A stretch of 64,000 nucleotides of DNA from Bursaphelenchus xylophilus (Eukaryota > Nematoda > Chromadorea > Rhabditida > Aphelenchoididae). Where the stretch lies: contig CAJFCV020000005.1 in NCBI GenBank assembly GCA_904066235.2, positions 4,149,501 to 4,213,500 of the forward strand, read 5' to 3'. How positions within the stretch are numbered: the first letter of the stretch is position 1; the number at the start of each line of letters is the position of its first letter. Positions 25,580-36,695 of the stretch are shown piece by piece. Position numbers and translations under genes: made by a program. The notes under the pieces are model-generated. The model saw only the letters and a list, made by a program, of their open reading frames with translations. It was not told the origin of the DNA and did no database searches.

Positions 25580-28396
25580 TAGAAATCACTTCGAGCTGAC
25601 TTTGGCCTAATTTAGTCGGTTAGAAGGCTGATTTCAACAAAAAATTGCTCTTTAGGTTTGTCAGAACCTACCACAAATATGGGAATTGATATGGGAGGGC
25701 TCGTAAAGTGAGTCATAAACACACAAAGTTTACAACGTCAACTGTTTTGGGGCGAGTGCAGCCGATTAGCAGGTTGTTGACATAACAAACCTATTAGTTT
25801 CGAGGAAAGGTACCCAAAGAGCAGAGGGATTACTTCCGAATTCAAGAACTTGATCCACAAACACATGCAAATTTCCCATCAAGAAACGGATTCGGAAAGA
25901 AAAGTAACGAACAAAAGACGAGATCCGACTTATTCAGGGTGAAAAGTGGTCGGAGGGAAAGGGGAGAAGACGAAAAAAAAACACTTTTCCAAATAAATTC
26001 GAGCTAATTTCGAGGATTCGGTTCCTTCAGGGACTTTTGTACGGAACCGGGGAACAACAAATTGTCTTGTAATAAACCAATCATCAAATAATTTGGGAGT
26101 GGGAACGCTCAAAACACGGAATATCGTCCATTCAGAAGGCTCGTAAGAACATGGTAAGGGGGACCCAAAGAAAAAAATTTTTTTGATGACTTGAAAATAC
26201 TGATACTCTAATTCAAACTACCATAGAAATTCTTAAATTCAACAATCTGCCTTTTTTCAAACAGCTCATCTAATCAAATCACGTCCCAATTCTTCCAGAC
26301 TACACTCAAAACGGGCTGCAAAAAAATCAGCTGACCATTCAAAGCCATGTTGATTTGAACTGCGTCACGTTGAGAACCCACAAAAATGATGAAGAATTCG
26401 TCGATAAAAAGCGTTTTGTTTTCCGTTTTTTCGCAAAACAAGGGCCGTCTCCCACCGTCAAGAGTTCCCTTTCACATCTCGAGATGTGGAAAACAACTCA
26501 AAACAATCAAAGTTTAACTACCCAACCCTTCGTTAAACATTCCTTTCGCAGCTCCAAGACATCAAATTAACATTCCCATTTTTACATTGTAAACGAGACT
26601 GGCGATTTTTTTTGGGTGTTTTCGCTGCCTTTTCCTTCGGATTTGTCAATCTCCGTTCCGCCATTTGCAGTCGAGATTTTCGCAACGAAATCGAAAGAAA
26701 AAGATGATGGAGATCGTAGGAAGGGATGCGGGGAGAAGTCAGAACGAAAATCGGATGGATCATACGACGGGGAAAGGGAGGGAGATCAAGTCGCGGGGAC
26801 GGGATTTTTCAAGGCTGACCGAGAAATCGACTAAAAATTTTGATGCAACAAACACTAGTACTGTCTGCGGCCTCTAATGCGCAGGCCTACAACTCAAAAC
26901 CGGCTCGTATTTTACTAATTCCATCTCTTTCCTACTAAATAAACGACGATCTATGTCAAAATCGCCAAAAAATTTCATCAAACCCTCATAACTTCCCAAT
27001 TTTTTTTTTGTAAAACTAAAAACCAATAATCAAAATAGCTATCCTTCACAACAGATCAGGATTACACACCATAAACCACACTTTTCTCATTGATCAGGAC
27101 ATGAATCCAATATTTTATGAAGACTTTTTTTACTCAAAAAAACTAATGTTTACCGTTCCCTTTGCGAAAACCCCATAATCTGATTACCAAAACCCAAAAT
27201 AAACAAAAAATGTTTACAAAAACCCGCAAATAGTTTCGCCATGAGCCAAAAATCATCACAAAGGCCTTAGGAAGACCATGAATGCTCAAAATTAGAGAGA
27301 AAGGGGGTAAAATTAAGCCAGCATTTACTTTTTCCGGATTTCCCAAGCCCTCAACTTTTCAGAAATTCCAATTACTTTTCAACTAGTCGTAAAAATATTT
27401 CGAGAAAAAACCTTTACCTTTTTTCTTGAGGATTATTTCCTCTTTTTTCATTTGCTTTGACCTCAACTAAACCCATAAATCCCATGGTAATAACCGGTCT
27501 CGATGGGGTTATTGAAAAGCGACCGTTGGGAAATCATGAACAGAGAAAATTTGCTACTCTCAATTCACATCATTAAAATTCAAATTGAAAAGCGAGGAAA
27601 CTGAAGGAAATTCCGTTCCACCAGACAAAATATATTCATTAGATTCAACCAACTACCATTATTTTTTATATTTTTGTTACAAATTTACAAGGTCGTGTTT
27701 ACAAATACAGCTCAAACTCTCTAAAATACGAGCTTCATCGCTTTAAACCGCAAATCCGATTGTCAAAAATGAGTTCATAACAAGCAAAGAGTGACTGCAC
27801 AGTAAAGAGTAGTCTGTGATGCGCAAAAACAACCCAAATTTGAGGGAAAGACAATTTCTACGACATTTTCAGCCATTCTACGATATAAAACACCCCTTTC
27901 GGCAATTAAAACTACGAAAAAGTTCTCCAAAACACTCTGGAAACCGTAAAAATTATTCTAAAACAATATCGGCTCGTCTAATTGCGGTCTATATAAAGTC
28001 CGCCTTGAAAGGGAGAACATGGTTTGGAACGAGAAAAAAGAGCGGGGGTACCCTGCGCGTTTCCTCGCACTCTACCGTTTTGTCCCAGCTCTCCGCCCAG
28101 CGCGCGTTCTCTCCACTAAATATTCGCCTCGTGTATTTATTCGACGGATATTTCAAAGGTATATGGGGGAATGGTAAGGAAGACAGGAGCGGCGGGCGGA
28201 AGAAAGGGGGCCGATCTGACCTTAATTAGATTTGTTTTACAAATTTTCGAAACCTTGAGGGCAGCGGGAGTAAATGTATTTTGAGACATCAAGCCGTATG
28301 TTTTGGTCTAATTTGTGACTTCACAACGGTTTTCCGGAGCAAAAAATTTCCGAAATATGCTGTATTTATTTCTCGAACCTCTAGATTTACCTTCTA

Positions 28397-28634
28397 CGGT
28401 GAAGGTCCTGATCCAATGGCAAAAAAAGTACCATTTTGCATCCGGCAAGTATCAAAAAATGTAGCAGAATGCCTCCCATTCCAAGTGAAAAAAACTCGTT
28501 TTGAAGGGCGCGCTGTTTCCCCCACAAAAAGAGCTTTTTTCACTTGGAGATTGGAGGTATTTTGCTACATTTTTTGATCCTTCCCGGATGCAAAATGGTA
28601 CACTTTTTTTGTCACTCGATCAGGTCCCCTTGTG
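28397..28634. mobile_element. Family B element, copy B4 (diverged ends)
   Basis: GGTGAAGGTCCTGATCCAAT at the left and CACTCGATCAGGTCCCCTTG at the right correspond to the family B ends with several changes. The internal blocks GCATCCGGCAAGTATCAAAA and CTTCCCGGATGCAAAATGGT are well kept. The terminal CAGTG/CACTG has decayed, so TA borders cannot be read. Confidence 0.75.
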
Positions 28635-30989
28635 GATAAAATCCACACTGTAGGTGGATTTTATCGAGAAAAAACTTGGTTCGAAATAAAATCTACCAAA
28701 AAAAATCCCTCACGACCAGATATTCAAAGTAAAATTCAATATCGAAAGCACCCTCCTCATTCAATTGCAGCCAAAATCAAAGCTGTCCTGACATCACACG
28801 ACCATAAACCTGTGGATTCAACCGCGTTTTCCACACTAATTGCCCTAATCGTCGGCTCGATGGCTAATCAAGCAAACGAAACGGGGGAGATTCCAGTTCA
28901 ATTAAAGGCGGAATCAGAAACCGAGACGGTTTCGTGTCTTCCACATTTTTTGCATTCTTTTGATGGTCATCCCCCAAATGTCAGTCGACATGGGGAAATT
29001 CCCCAAGCCCTCGGATCGGAATTCTTTTTTTTATCATCGGGGAGAAAAAACGGTCCGAATTTCAGTTTCAATTCGGTTCATTCCGTCCATATGAACATGA
29101 ATACAAACCTCTTTCAAGACTCGCAATTCAGTAGAATTGCAATATCATTTTCACATCAAAATCGTCCAAAATTCCATTTACATAAGCACCCTTTCATCCA
29201 AATGATGCATTGCCCCCATTTAGAACACTTTTTATAAGCGTTAATGGAACGGAAATTAATAAATTTCCCGAAAAAGGCGGTGTTAGGAAGACGGGCTTAT
29301 CAATTCCCACAAATCTTCCATTCGAATTTAAATAGAAATGGAAAACTTGGAGATCACGGCGATAAAAACGCGGCCTGACACCCACATTGCCCACACGGAA
29401 CATCTACGTCATAAAAAAAAACATTTTCTGATAATTGTTTGGTCCGGTGTAAGATCGACTCGGATGAAGTGAAAACAAAGTCCAGGGCCGAATTTATATT
29501 ATAAACAGAGCTCCTTGCAAACTATTTCTCAATTTTTTCTCTTCATTTTATCCCGTCTATTCGATCCGCACCTTCCGTTTTTCGAATAAAATTCTCTCCC
29601 GTGGACGAGAAAAGAACATGATATACATGCATATTCTCGTTCCAAATTTTATCTAGTTCTATCGTGAGGTGAACTATACGATTACACGCCTTAAATCAGA
29701 CTCAATTTTTACAATAAAAATTTTTTTAAAAGTAACTCAATTTTTACAATTAAAAATTTTTTTAAAGTAATCCCAAAGGATAACTAACCTCCTGAACGGA
29801 CGATTTAAAGAGCGAGTGAAACGTGGGGGATAAATGACAAACAAACAGAGAACTTAATCGAGTATAAAAACTTTTGGATTTCGAAAACATCAGAATTCGA
29901 TATCCCGACGTCACTATTGTAAAATAAACAATAGATTGATCGTTTGGAAACGACGGGAGCTTATCACCGACATCATCAGCTGACCGAGTGGAACATAAAA
30001 CGAACTATTCCTGGGGGCTGAGTCATAACAGCGATAATATTCTTGTTAATAAAGGTCTAGTATAATATCGGTGGTCAAAACAACTCATCCCGATATCCAA
30101 TCCCTTCGGATTTCAGTTAGTTTTTCGTTGCAAAGCCGAGAAAAAAAGTGAAAATTGAGATCGAGTCAAGAAACGAATGGAGGGAAGGATGGTCACTTCC
30201 CGTCCGAACATTCCTCTTTTTCGCAAATGAGAAAAAATCGCGGATCTGAGCTCGGATTTCGCAAAGTCCAGGGAAATTCGATCGGAATGGCAGCACTACT
30301 ATTTTGACAATCTTAGCTTACAATAACATCACTGGAAACGCCTCAAACCTTTACAAAATTACTACTTTCTTCTCGAGCTCTCCTATAACCGAACCCCTAA
30401 ACTCAAGACCCCAGTTCCTCTTTCCAGGACTCGAGATCCAACCTTATGAACACAATGCCCTCAAGCAATCGCATGAGAACCAAGAAACAACCCAAGAAAT
30501 GCCACACGTCATGTCATCCATCTCTCCGACAAACATAACGAACAAGGCGCACCTGGCATTCGATCAATATAACACGTAGATCTGGAGGGAAACCAAGGGC
30601 AAAAGTTTTCATAACTTCTGAGAGAGTCCGAGATAAGAGTGATGCTAAAACCTGCCGCGTTCCAGCGTTCCATTGCCACACAAGGGGCACTTTATCAGAA
30701 AAAACGGCCAAACAAAGAACCGAACACTAAAACAATATAAAAACCAAGAGTTTGGTTGGAGATAAGTCAGAGATTGACTTGTAATGTTGTAGAGCACACC
30801 AGTATGGACTCTGGACTCGAAATAAAAGTTACAGAGAAAGAGAAGACAAGATATAAAAGGATTTTTAGAAATGCGATGACAAATGGAGAACAAACAGATA
30901 AAATATGGCAATCTCTCAGTTTAAACTGTATTCTACAGTCTCCAGAAGTCACCAGAGACCAGCAGAGAGCGACTACTCTCTTCCTTAGA

Positions 30990-31090
30990 AGTGACATACG
31001 AGGTTCTGCTCCTCCGGAGCCTCATACGTCACTCTGTTTATCCTTCCCTAACCTTTTGACAGCCGATTTAAAAGGTTAGGGAAGGATAAA
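30990..31090. repeat. Two adjacent hairpins upstream of pak-1
   Basis: The first, 30990-31033, pairs AGTGACATACGAGGTTCTG with GGAGCCTCATACGTCACT, about 19 bp with two mismatches and a loop of a few bases. The second, 31037-31090, pairs TTTATCCTTCCCTAACCTTT and its complement in a perfect 21-bp stem with a 12-nt loop. Three bases separate them. They could be transposon ends, a structured RNA or a cruciform site. Confidence 0.6.
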
Positions 31091-31684
31091 TTTAAACGAT
31101 CGGCCTTTAAATCCGTCCAATTAACGACACCACGACATTCACCTGAGGTCGGTGCGCCTGTTATCTTTGTCATAAATCTCTGGGAGGCCCATTGGCCTCT
31201 TTAAAACCGCATTCAATTTGGGGGAAACGGGAAGAGCGGGGATATCAATTCGAAGGTGGGCACGAAAGGAGATAAAGGGAGCTAGCTGTTCGGGAAGGGT
31301 TTACGAAAATATCAAACAACCTGACGGAGGTCGTTTTCGGAGCGGAAATGGAAGGCAAGCATTAGAAAAGTGGCTGATATTATACTAGACAGGCCTCCGA
31401 TTGCTAATCATACCAAAAAATGCAATACCTCTAAAATACCACAACAAAATATTCAGCAGCCAAATTTAAAATCAAAAAAAAACATTTAAATCAGCCGAAA
31501 ACCCCTTAAAAGCAACAAAAATATCAAAAAAGGTGTACCAACCACTAAAACAACATCGACATAACATAAAATCGGTATAGATCTGCATTTATTGAACAAA
31601 AAACAAATAACAAAATTCACCCAAGGATCCAAAAATTAAAATTTCGGATCAAGGGTCTCAATTATAACAACCTCGAAAACAAAT

Positions 31685-33683
31685 CTACTCTCCATCCAAT
31701 TGTTTCTTTGCAAATTCGAATAATTTTTTGTTTTCGCTCTTCAATTTTTCATTTTCCTTCAAAATCTTTTCCATTTCTGCTTGTAATGCGGTAAATTCAG
31801 CCAAAGAATGGGCCTTCTCACTCGCTGTCGCTTCTTCTTCCACTTCTATTATATCCGGTTCTTCTGGGTTTTGTCTTCTCTTCTTGGTTAATCTTCTTCT
31901 GGCTGATTTTGAGAGAGTTCTCAACGGGACAAACGATTCTGTGGATTTTCTCTTGGTCGGAGGCCTTAGGACTTTCTTCTCAGGGGAAGAACTTGTTTCT
32001 GCCTTTTCCTTTGAGTTCATCCAGTCATCCAGGGCCTAAATAATTAAATTTATATTGTTTTCAATCAATTACCTGAAACAATTCTCAAAAATAATATCAA
32101 AATATCTACTACAATATAAAAAATCTTACTTGGACCTGTTTATTCCACCTTTCATCGTCTCCAAAGTGCAAGGTAATCCTTGCACTCTCAGCTCTACTCA
32201 ATTCTCTGTGCAATGGCTTCACACTTGTCGTATCCACAACATAATCCGTCTCGGTAACTGATCTGAAGCCAGGAACGAACCTCAAAGTAGTAATCGGACC
32301 GGCTTTTTGAATCTTGAACATTGTCTGAAGATTATACGAGTCCCAAATGTATACAACACCATCCGCGTCTCCACTTGCACCTTTACATTCATCTGTATTT
32401 AGAGCAATTCGGAGGATGGGAGAAGGGTGTTTGTCGACGATCTGAAGTGAATTATCTTCTTCGTCAGTTCCCTGGGCTCGAAGGAAATCATTTTCGGCAA
32501 TGTTGAACCTCTAAAATTAAATCTTATAGTACTTCTGACAAACCGAAAATAAAAATTATATTATCCATCACCTAAATTACAAAAAAATTAGTCGAAAAAA
32601 CCTTACCGCAGCTTCTGTTGAAATAGAAATCAATTTTCCACTCTCGGATCCCAAGAATATCCTCAGTTCCGTCGCATTTAAAAAGCCAGAAGTCAATTTT
32701 TCATCGACATTCATTTTGATGACAGGGATTTCTTCCCTAATACTCCATAGTACCATGGAATGATCTGAAGAGACTGTCAATAGTCTTGAAGAGTCCAATG
32801 GGCCAAAACAGAGATCCGTCACAGGAAGTCGATGATATCTGAGGGTCTTGTAGGGAGTAGTATCTTCAGAGAGGACGCCGCGGACGATTAAACTAAATTT
32901 CAAATAACAATTATAGCAAAAGAACTTACTCTATCGTTTTGAAGATGAACACAGCACCGTCTTCAATCGAAGGAACAGCCATCAATTTGCCATCTGGAGA
33001 GAGAACAATCCGATTGAACTGGGCCATGGAATTTGAGGAAACCTTGATCATCTCGCCCGTTTTGATCTGAAAAAATCGCAGTTAGAATTTCGGAATGCAA
33101 TGACAATACGGCTCATGAAGTTTTGACTTTATCTAACTTTCATATTTCGGAGATTAAAGTCGATCTTCATCATAAAAAATCTAAAAATTCGAAACAAAAC
33201 AAGAAAACAAAAAACATACGTTAAAAGTAAATATTTTGTGCTGCAATGCCAAGTAGACGAAAGTTCCAGTCGAATCAACGGCGCAACTATCTACCGGGGA
33301 ATTGACGAAACAGCTAATGGGCTGAAATTTTGCAGCGGAAACGATGGCCAACAAATTCTGAGAGGCCGATCCAACCAACATCACATCGCCTTTTCGCCCA
33401 ACCGGTTCAGCGAATTTGACCGCTGATCCACGTAGTTCATTGCCCTTGTGGGACCATAGAGCATGGCCAGTGGAGGGATCAATGTATGAAGTGGAATACG
33501 GACTTTCACTTTGTGCAGACAATAGAAGGAACTAAAATAATATAAATAACTAAAAAATCCATGATAATGTTTGAAAATATAGTTAGAAATGATTGACAAG
33601 GAAGCTCTCTGATAACATCACAGCATTTCTTACCTAAATTCAACAAGAAAAAAATAGTTTCTTACCTCTGGCTTAGAAGTCAT
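31685..33683 (-). CDS. WDR18: WD-repeat protein, WDR18/Ipi3-like, 6 exons, 494 aa
   Basis: WDR18/Ipi3 works with the PELP1/Rix1 complex in 60S ribosome maturation in the nucleus. Exons (minus): 33683-33666 (18 nt), 33531-33220, 33066-32930, 32892-32607, 32510-32130 and 32035-31685; 1485 nt in frame. Visible signatures are an N-terminal blade with TSYIDPSTGHALWSHKG, HRLPVTDLCFG then SDHSMVLWSIRE (the WDR18-type LP-V/I-TDL blade), and a later GVVYIWDSYNL repeat. The last exon is a basic linker (KSARRRLTKKRRQN) followed by an acidic stretch and a coiled coil (LQAEMEKILKENEKLKSENK) at the C-terminus, as in WDR18. The protein is slightly longer than vertebrate homologues. It shares a 290-bp divergent promoter region with the enolase-phosphatase gene. 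Confidence 0.87.
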
Positions 33684-33973
33684 GTGTAATATTTAAAAAA
33701 TAACAACAAAATCAACAAAAAGGTATCAATAACAACGTAAATTCAAGGAAACAATCGTTTTTGTCCAAGATCCCACCAAAAATAATGTCGTGGCATTCCG
33801 TTTTAAATTTCGCAAAATCGCCGGGATTTTTGAAAAGCGCAAGACTTGACTCATTTTGAGCAACTCTTGACGCAGAATAAAAATGGAAAACAAAAATTTG
33901 GAAAGTTGAACTGATAAGAAGAAAAGTGAATCAACAATTGGAAACTTGTCGAATATTAGAATAAACAGCCAGA
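33684..33973. promoter_or_regulatory. 290-bp shared upstream region of two divergent genes
   Basis: The start codons of the WDR18-like gene (minus) and enolase-phosphatase (plus) face away from each other with 290 bp between them, so both promoters must lie here. No clear TATA box or known operator is visible. The region is AT-rich. Confidence 0.5.
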
Positions 33974-34999
33974 ATGACCGACTTTGACGTGTTATTATTA
34001 GATATTGAAGGAACGACAACATCAATATCCTTTGTTAAAGTAATTTTCTTCTGTTCTTTGTGATTTTATTATAGGATGTCCTCTTTCCATATGCCAGAGA
34101 TAATGTGGAGAAGTTCTTGAAAGAAAATAGCTCCTCCGATGAAGTGAAACCGGTTCTGGAAGACCTTTTGAAGGTTTCAAATGAACTGGCTGGTCAAGTT
34201 TCAGAGGTCACGAAGGTAGAGAGCATTAGTGATGTTGATAGTATTGTCAAGAACGTCAAGTATTGGATTTCCAAGGATTTGAAGGTATTTTGAAGCGATT
34301 TTTCTTGTCAGTTTGTTCGATAAATACCAATTATATTACACATGTCCCAGTGAAAATGGATCAGCTGATTTTAGGTACCTATTTTCAGCTAAAGCCACTA
34401 AAAGACCTACAGGGACTGATCTGGGTCTTTGGATACAAGAACAACGATTATAAGGCTCAGTAAGTTCTATTTCTATCTCAGTTTTGATTCATATCCATTT
34501 GATACCAAGTGTGATATAAATAATGTTTTAGTGTTTACGACGACACGCCAAGGCTATTTGAGAGAGCAAGAGAGGCCAAGATCCCAATCAACATCTACTC
34601 GTCAGGCTCAGTTTTTGCCCAGAAACTCTTATTTGGCCATACTTCCAAAGGAGATTTGAATGGATTTATAAAAGGATACTTTGACACTTCCGTTGGATCA
34701 AAAGTGGAAGCGCAAAGTTACAGGAACATTGCGAAAGAACTGGGAGTGCCAGCGGATAGAATTTTGTTCGTCACGGATGTAGATAAAGGTAAGATTTCTT
34801 ATTTTTTTATATTATCCTTAACTGAGCTGTAATTTTTATGCCTAAAATTTGAAAAGTTTGATGATTTTCAGAAGCCTTTGCCGCTAAAGAAGCTGGTTTA
34901 AAGGTGCTGATCTCTGTTCGCCGTGGGAATTCTGAGCTCTCCGATGAGGCCAGAGAGAGGTTCAGTTTGATTAAGACATTCGATGAGATCGATCTTTAA
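33974..34999 (+). CDS. ENOPH1: Enolase-phosphatase E1 (methionine salvage), 5 exons, 243 aa
   Basis: HAD-superfamily bifunctional enzyme of the methionine salvage pathway. It enolises 2,3-diketo-5-methylthiopentyl-1-phosphate and then dephosphorylates it; cytosolic. Exons: 33974-34039, 34075-34284, 34389-34459, 34532-34788 and 34872-34999; 732 nt, phases 0, 0, 2, 1. HAD motif I is present as VLLLDIEGTTT (nucleophile Asp10), motif II as IYSSGS, the substrate-cap motif as LKDLQGLIW, and the C-terminal acidic motif as FVTDVDKE. Length is in the usual range for the family. Intron 1 is very short (35 nt) yet has a GTAATT donor and ATTATAG acceptor, and it splits FVK/DVLFPYA where the family is continuous. 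It is convergent with the next gene, 234 bp apart. Confidence 0.96.
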
Positions 35000-35233
35000 A
35001 ATAATATTATGTTATGGTTCTAACAGCCATATCTTTTAATACCTGTGATTTTGCAATCTTATATGCAATTTAATAAGATGATATATTAAGGTTTCACTTA
35101 CAAATGACTTTGAAATACGCATTTTTTCGTTTAACTTTGGTTTTATAAGCAAAAAATGCAAAAAGTATAAATACCCATGAGCAAATAGTTTATTTAGGCG
35201 CTTAATATTATTTACAACACATAACAAGGTTTA

Positions 35234-35709
35234 TTACTTCCTTCCAAGACTCATCAAAGCCATATATCCGAAGGGAATGCATCTGCAATCATGTGTAATA
35301 TCATTGGAGAAGTCTCGGCAGCCTCCCTTGCAAATATTGAGCCCATCCGTACATCGATTCCTGACTCCATCCCATCCACAACCTTGAGGCTGAAAATCGT
35401 TGGGATAGATACGAATTTCGGCGACAACCAGAAGATTAATTATATTACACTTGCCTGGAAATTGTCCTTATCGTTTATGTATGACATTAACGACGACATT
35501 GCTTGTGCATACTGTGTTCCACCGTAGGCCGAGCCTCCCATCGGGCCCATCATTCGATTTGCTCCCATTGGACTTGCGATCATCTGATCATAATAGTCTT
35601 CCATAGGCATCATTGGACCGTATCTCGCGCCATAAGGCGGGATCATTTGAGGGAATGCCGTGGAAAGGTGTAAAATCAACAAAATGACGCTATGAAAGAC
35701 TGTGGACAT
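35234..35709 (-). CDS. Small secreted Met-rich, six-cysteine protein, 2 exons, 136 aa
   Basis: Function not recognised. Exons (minus): 35709-35455 and 35389-35234; 411 nt. Residues 1-19 form a signal peptide (MSTVFHSVILLILHLSTAFP). A Met/Gly/Tyr-rich stretch follows (PMMPMEDYY, NRMMGPMGG). Exon 2 encodes a compact Cys module with spacing C-x8-C-x6-C-x3-C-x10-C-x1-C, including DGLNICKGGCRDF and CRCIPFGYM. The intron begins with GCAAGT rather than GT; the frame joins exactly there and nowhere else. The acceptor TTTTTCAG directly precedes the ATG, as expected for a spliced-leader site with no native 5' UTR. The protein is probably extracellular; the Cys module suggests a disulfide-rich fold, unassigned. 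Confidence 0.78.
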
Positions 35710-36695
35710 CTGAAAAATAAAAAACAAATCAAGATTTATATTACACATGACAAGTTAAAGGGAAAATTTAAAAAATAATTGACTGATCCACCACTAAATA
35801 AAGCTAATTATAGGAAGGAAGCTCTCTGCCCTTGAGCGCTTCCTTCTGTAAGGCTCGTCAACCTCCAGATGGATGCCATTTATAAGCGGAGCCTCTTCAG
35901 AAGGCGATCGGAATTTAAATTCTCTTCTGTTCCGGAAGTGAAGCGGAGAATCAAGAAGATGAAGTGAGAAGATCGAGGAAAGGAACCTGAACATAATACC
36001 ATAACAGTAAGTCGATTGGATTTGGAGGTAAAATACGACAGGATTAAGGATTGCTGTGGATTTGGAATGGGGATTTGAGAAAGTGAAAGGATTAGGGTGC
36101 GGGAACTTGATTTTCCTGATATTGGGAGTTGTCAAAAAAAAATTTTTTTTGCAGATTTTGGGTTGAAAATTTCAGTTTTTATTGCTAATAACACACAAAG
36201 TTTTTACTCCAAACATTACAAATTTCGATGCAGAAACAAAAAAGTTATGCGCGAAATTCGTTTTTTTTTTGTCTGGCCAACTCTCCTCATTTCACACGCT
36301 CTCTTGAAAGAACACCGCCGAATATCTCAACTGTCGCTAAAATAAGCAAAATAAAACTTTTAGGGAAAGATATATGATTAGTTGAGGGTAAGTACATCGT
36401 ATCTTAAGCCAATCCGAACCCTATCTGAAATTATTCCAGATTTTCAGGCTGTAATCCCAAATAAAGCCGTCGTATTTTACCTGAAACAAGATGGACCCTT
36501 CACAGTTATGATGCCATTATTACTTTGCATCCGGTCTTTAACCGGTTTCCAGTAGTTCCCACGGGCTATTGACCTTCTTTCACCTTACTTTTACTCGTAT
36601 TGTTTTCACTCCGACCTTTTCTCAAGTCTTCGAAACGGATCGGACCGGCTTCTGCGCCGTGAAATTGACTCGCAAATCGAGTTATAATCGGAGAA
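35710..36695. other. Divergent intergenic region, no gene seen
   Basis: Upstream of both the six-Cys gene (minus) and the MAM gene (plus). Blocks CTGGCCAACTCTCCTC and CGCCGAATATCTCAAC around 36275-36335 belong to the old dispersed repeat found across the window. Otherwise AT-rich and featureless. Confidence 0.5.

Larger units (their letters stand above)
24301..31684. other. 7.4 kb upstream of pak-1 without a recognisable gene
   Basis: Only 24301-24340 can be assigned, as pak-1 5' UTR. The rest holds two family B elements, a pair of adjacent hairpins (30990-31090), a short duplicated AATTTTTACAAT...AAATTTTTTTAAA block near 29705-29765, and many motif-free frames, the longest at 28632-29237 (201 codons, plus). 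It probably contains the pak-1 promoter and perhaps a 5' UTR intron; nothing in the sequence proves this. Confidence 0.6.

Noticed and set aside
28632..29237. 201-codon open frame on the plus strand
   Set aside because: It opens with a non-ATG codon beside a family B element, has low-complexity His/Asn/Ser content, no domain, no signal peptide, and lies in AT-rich DNA where such frames occur by chance.
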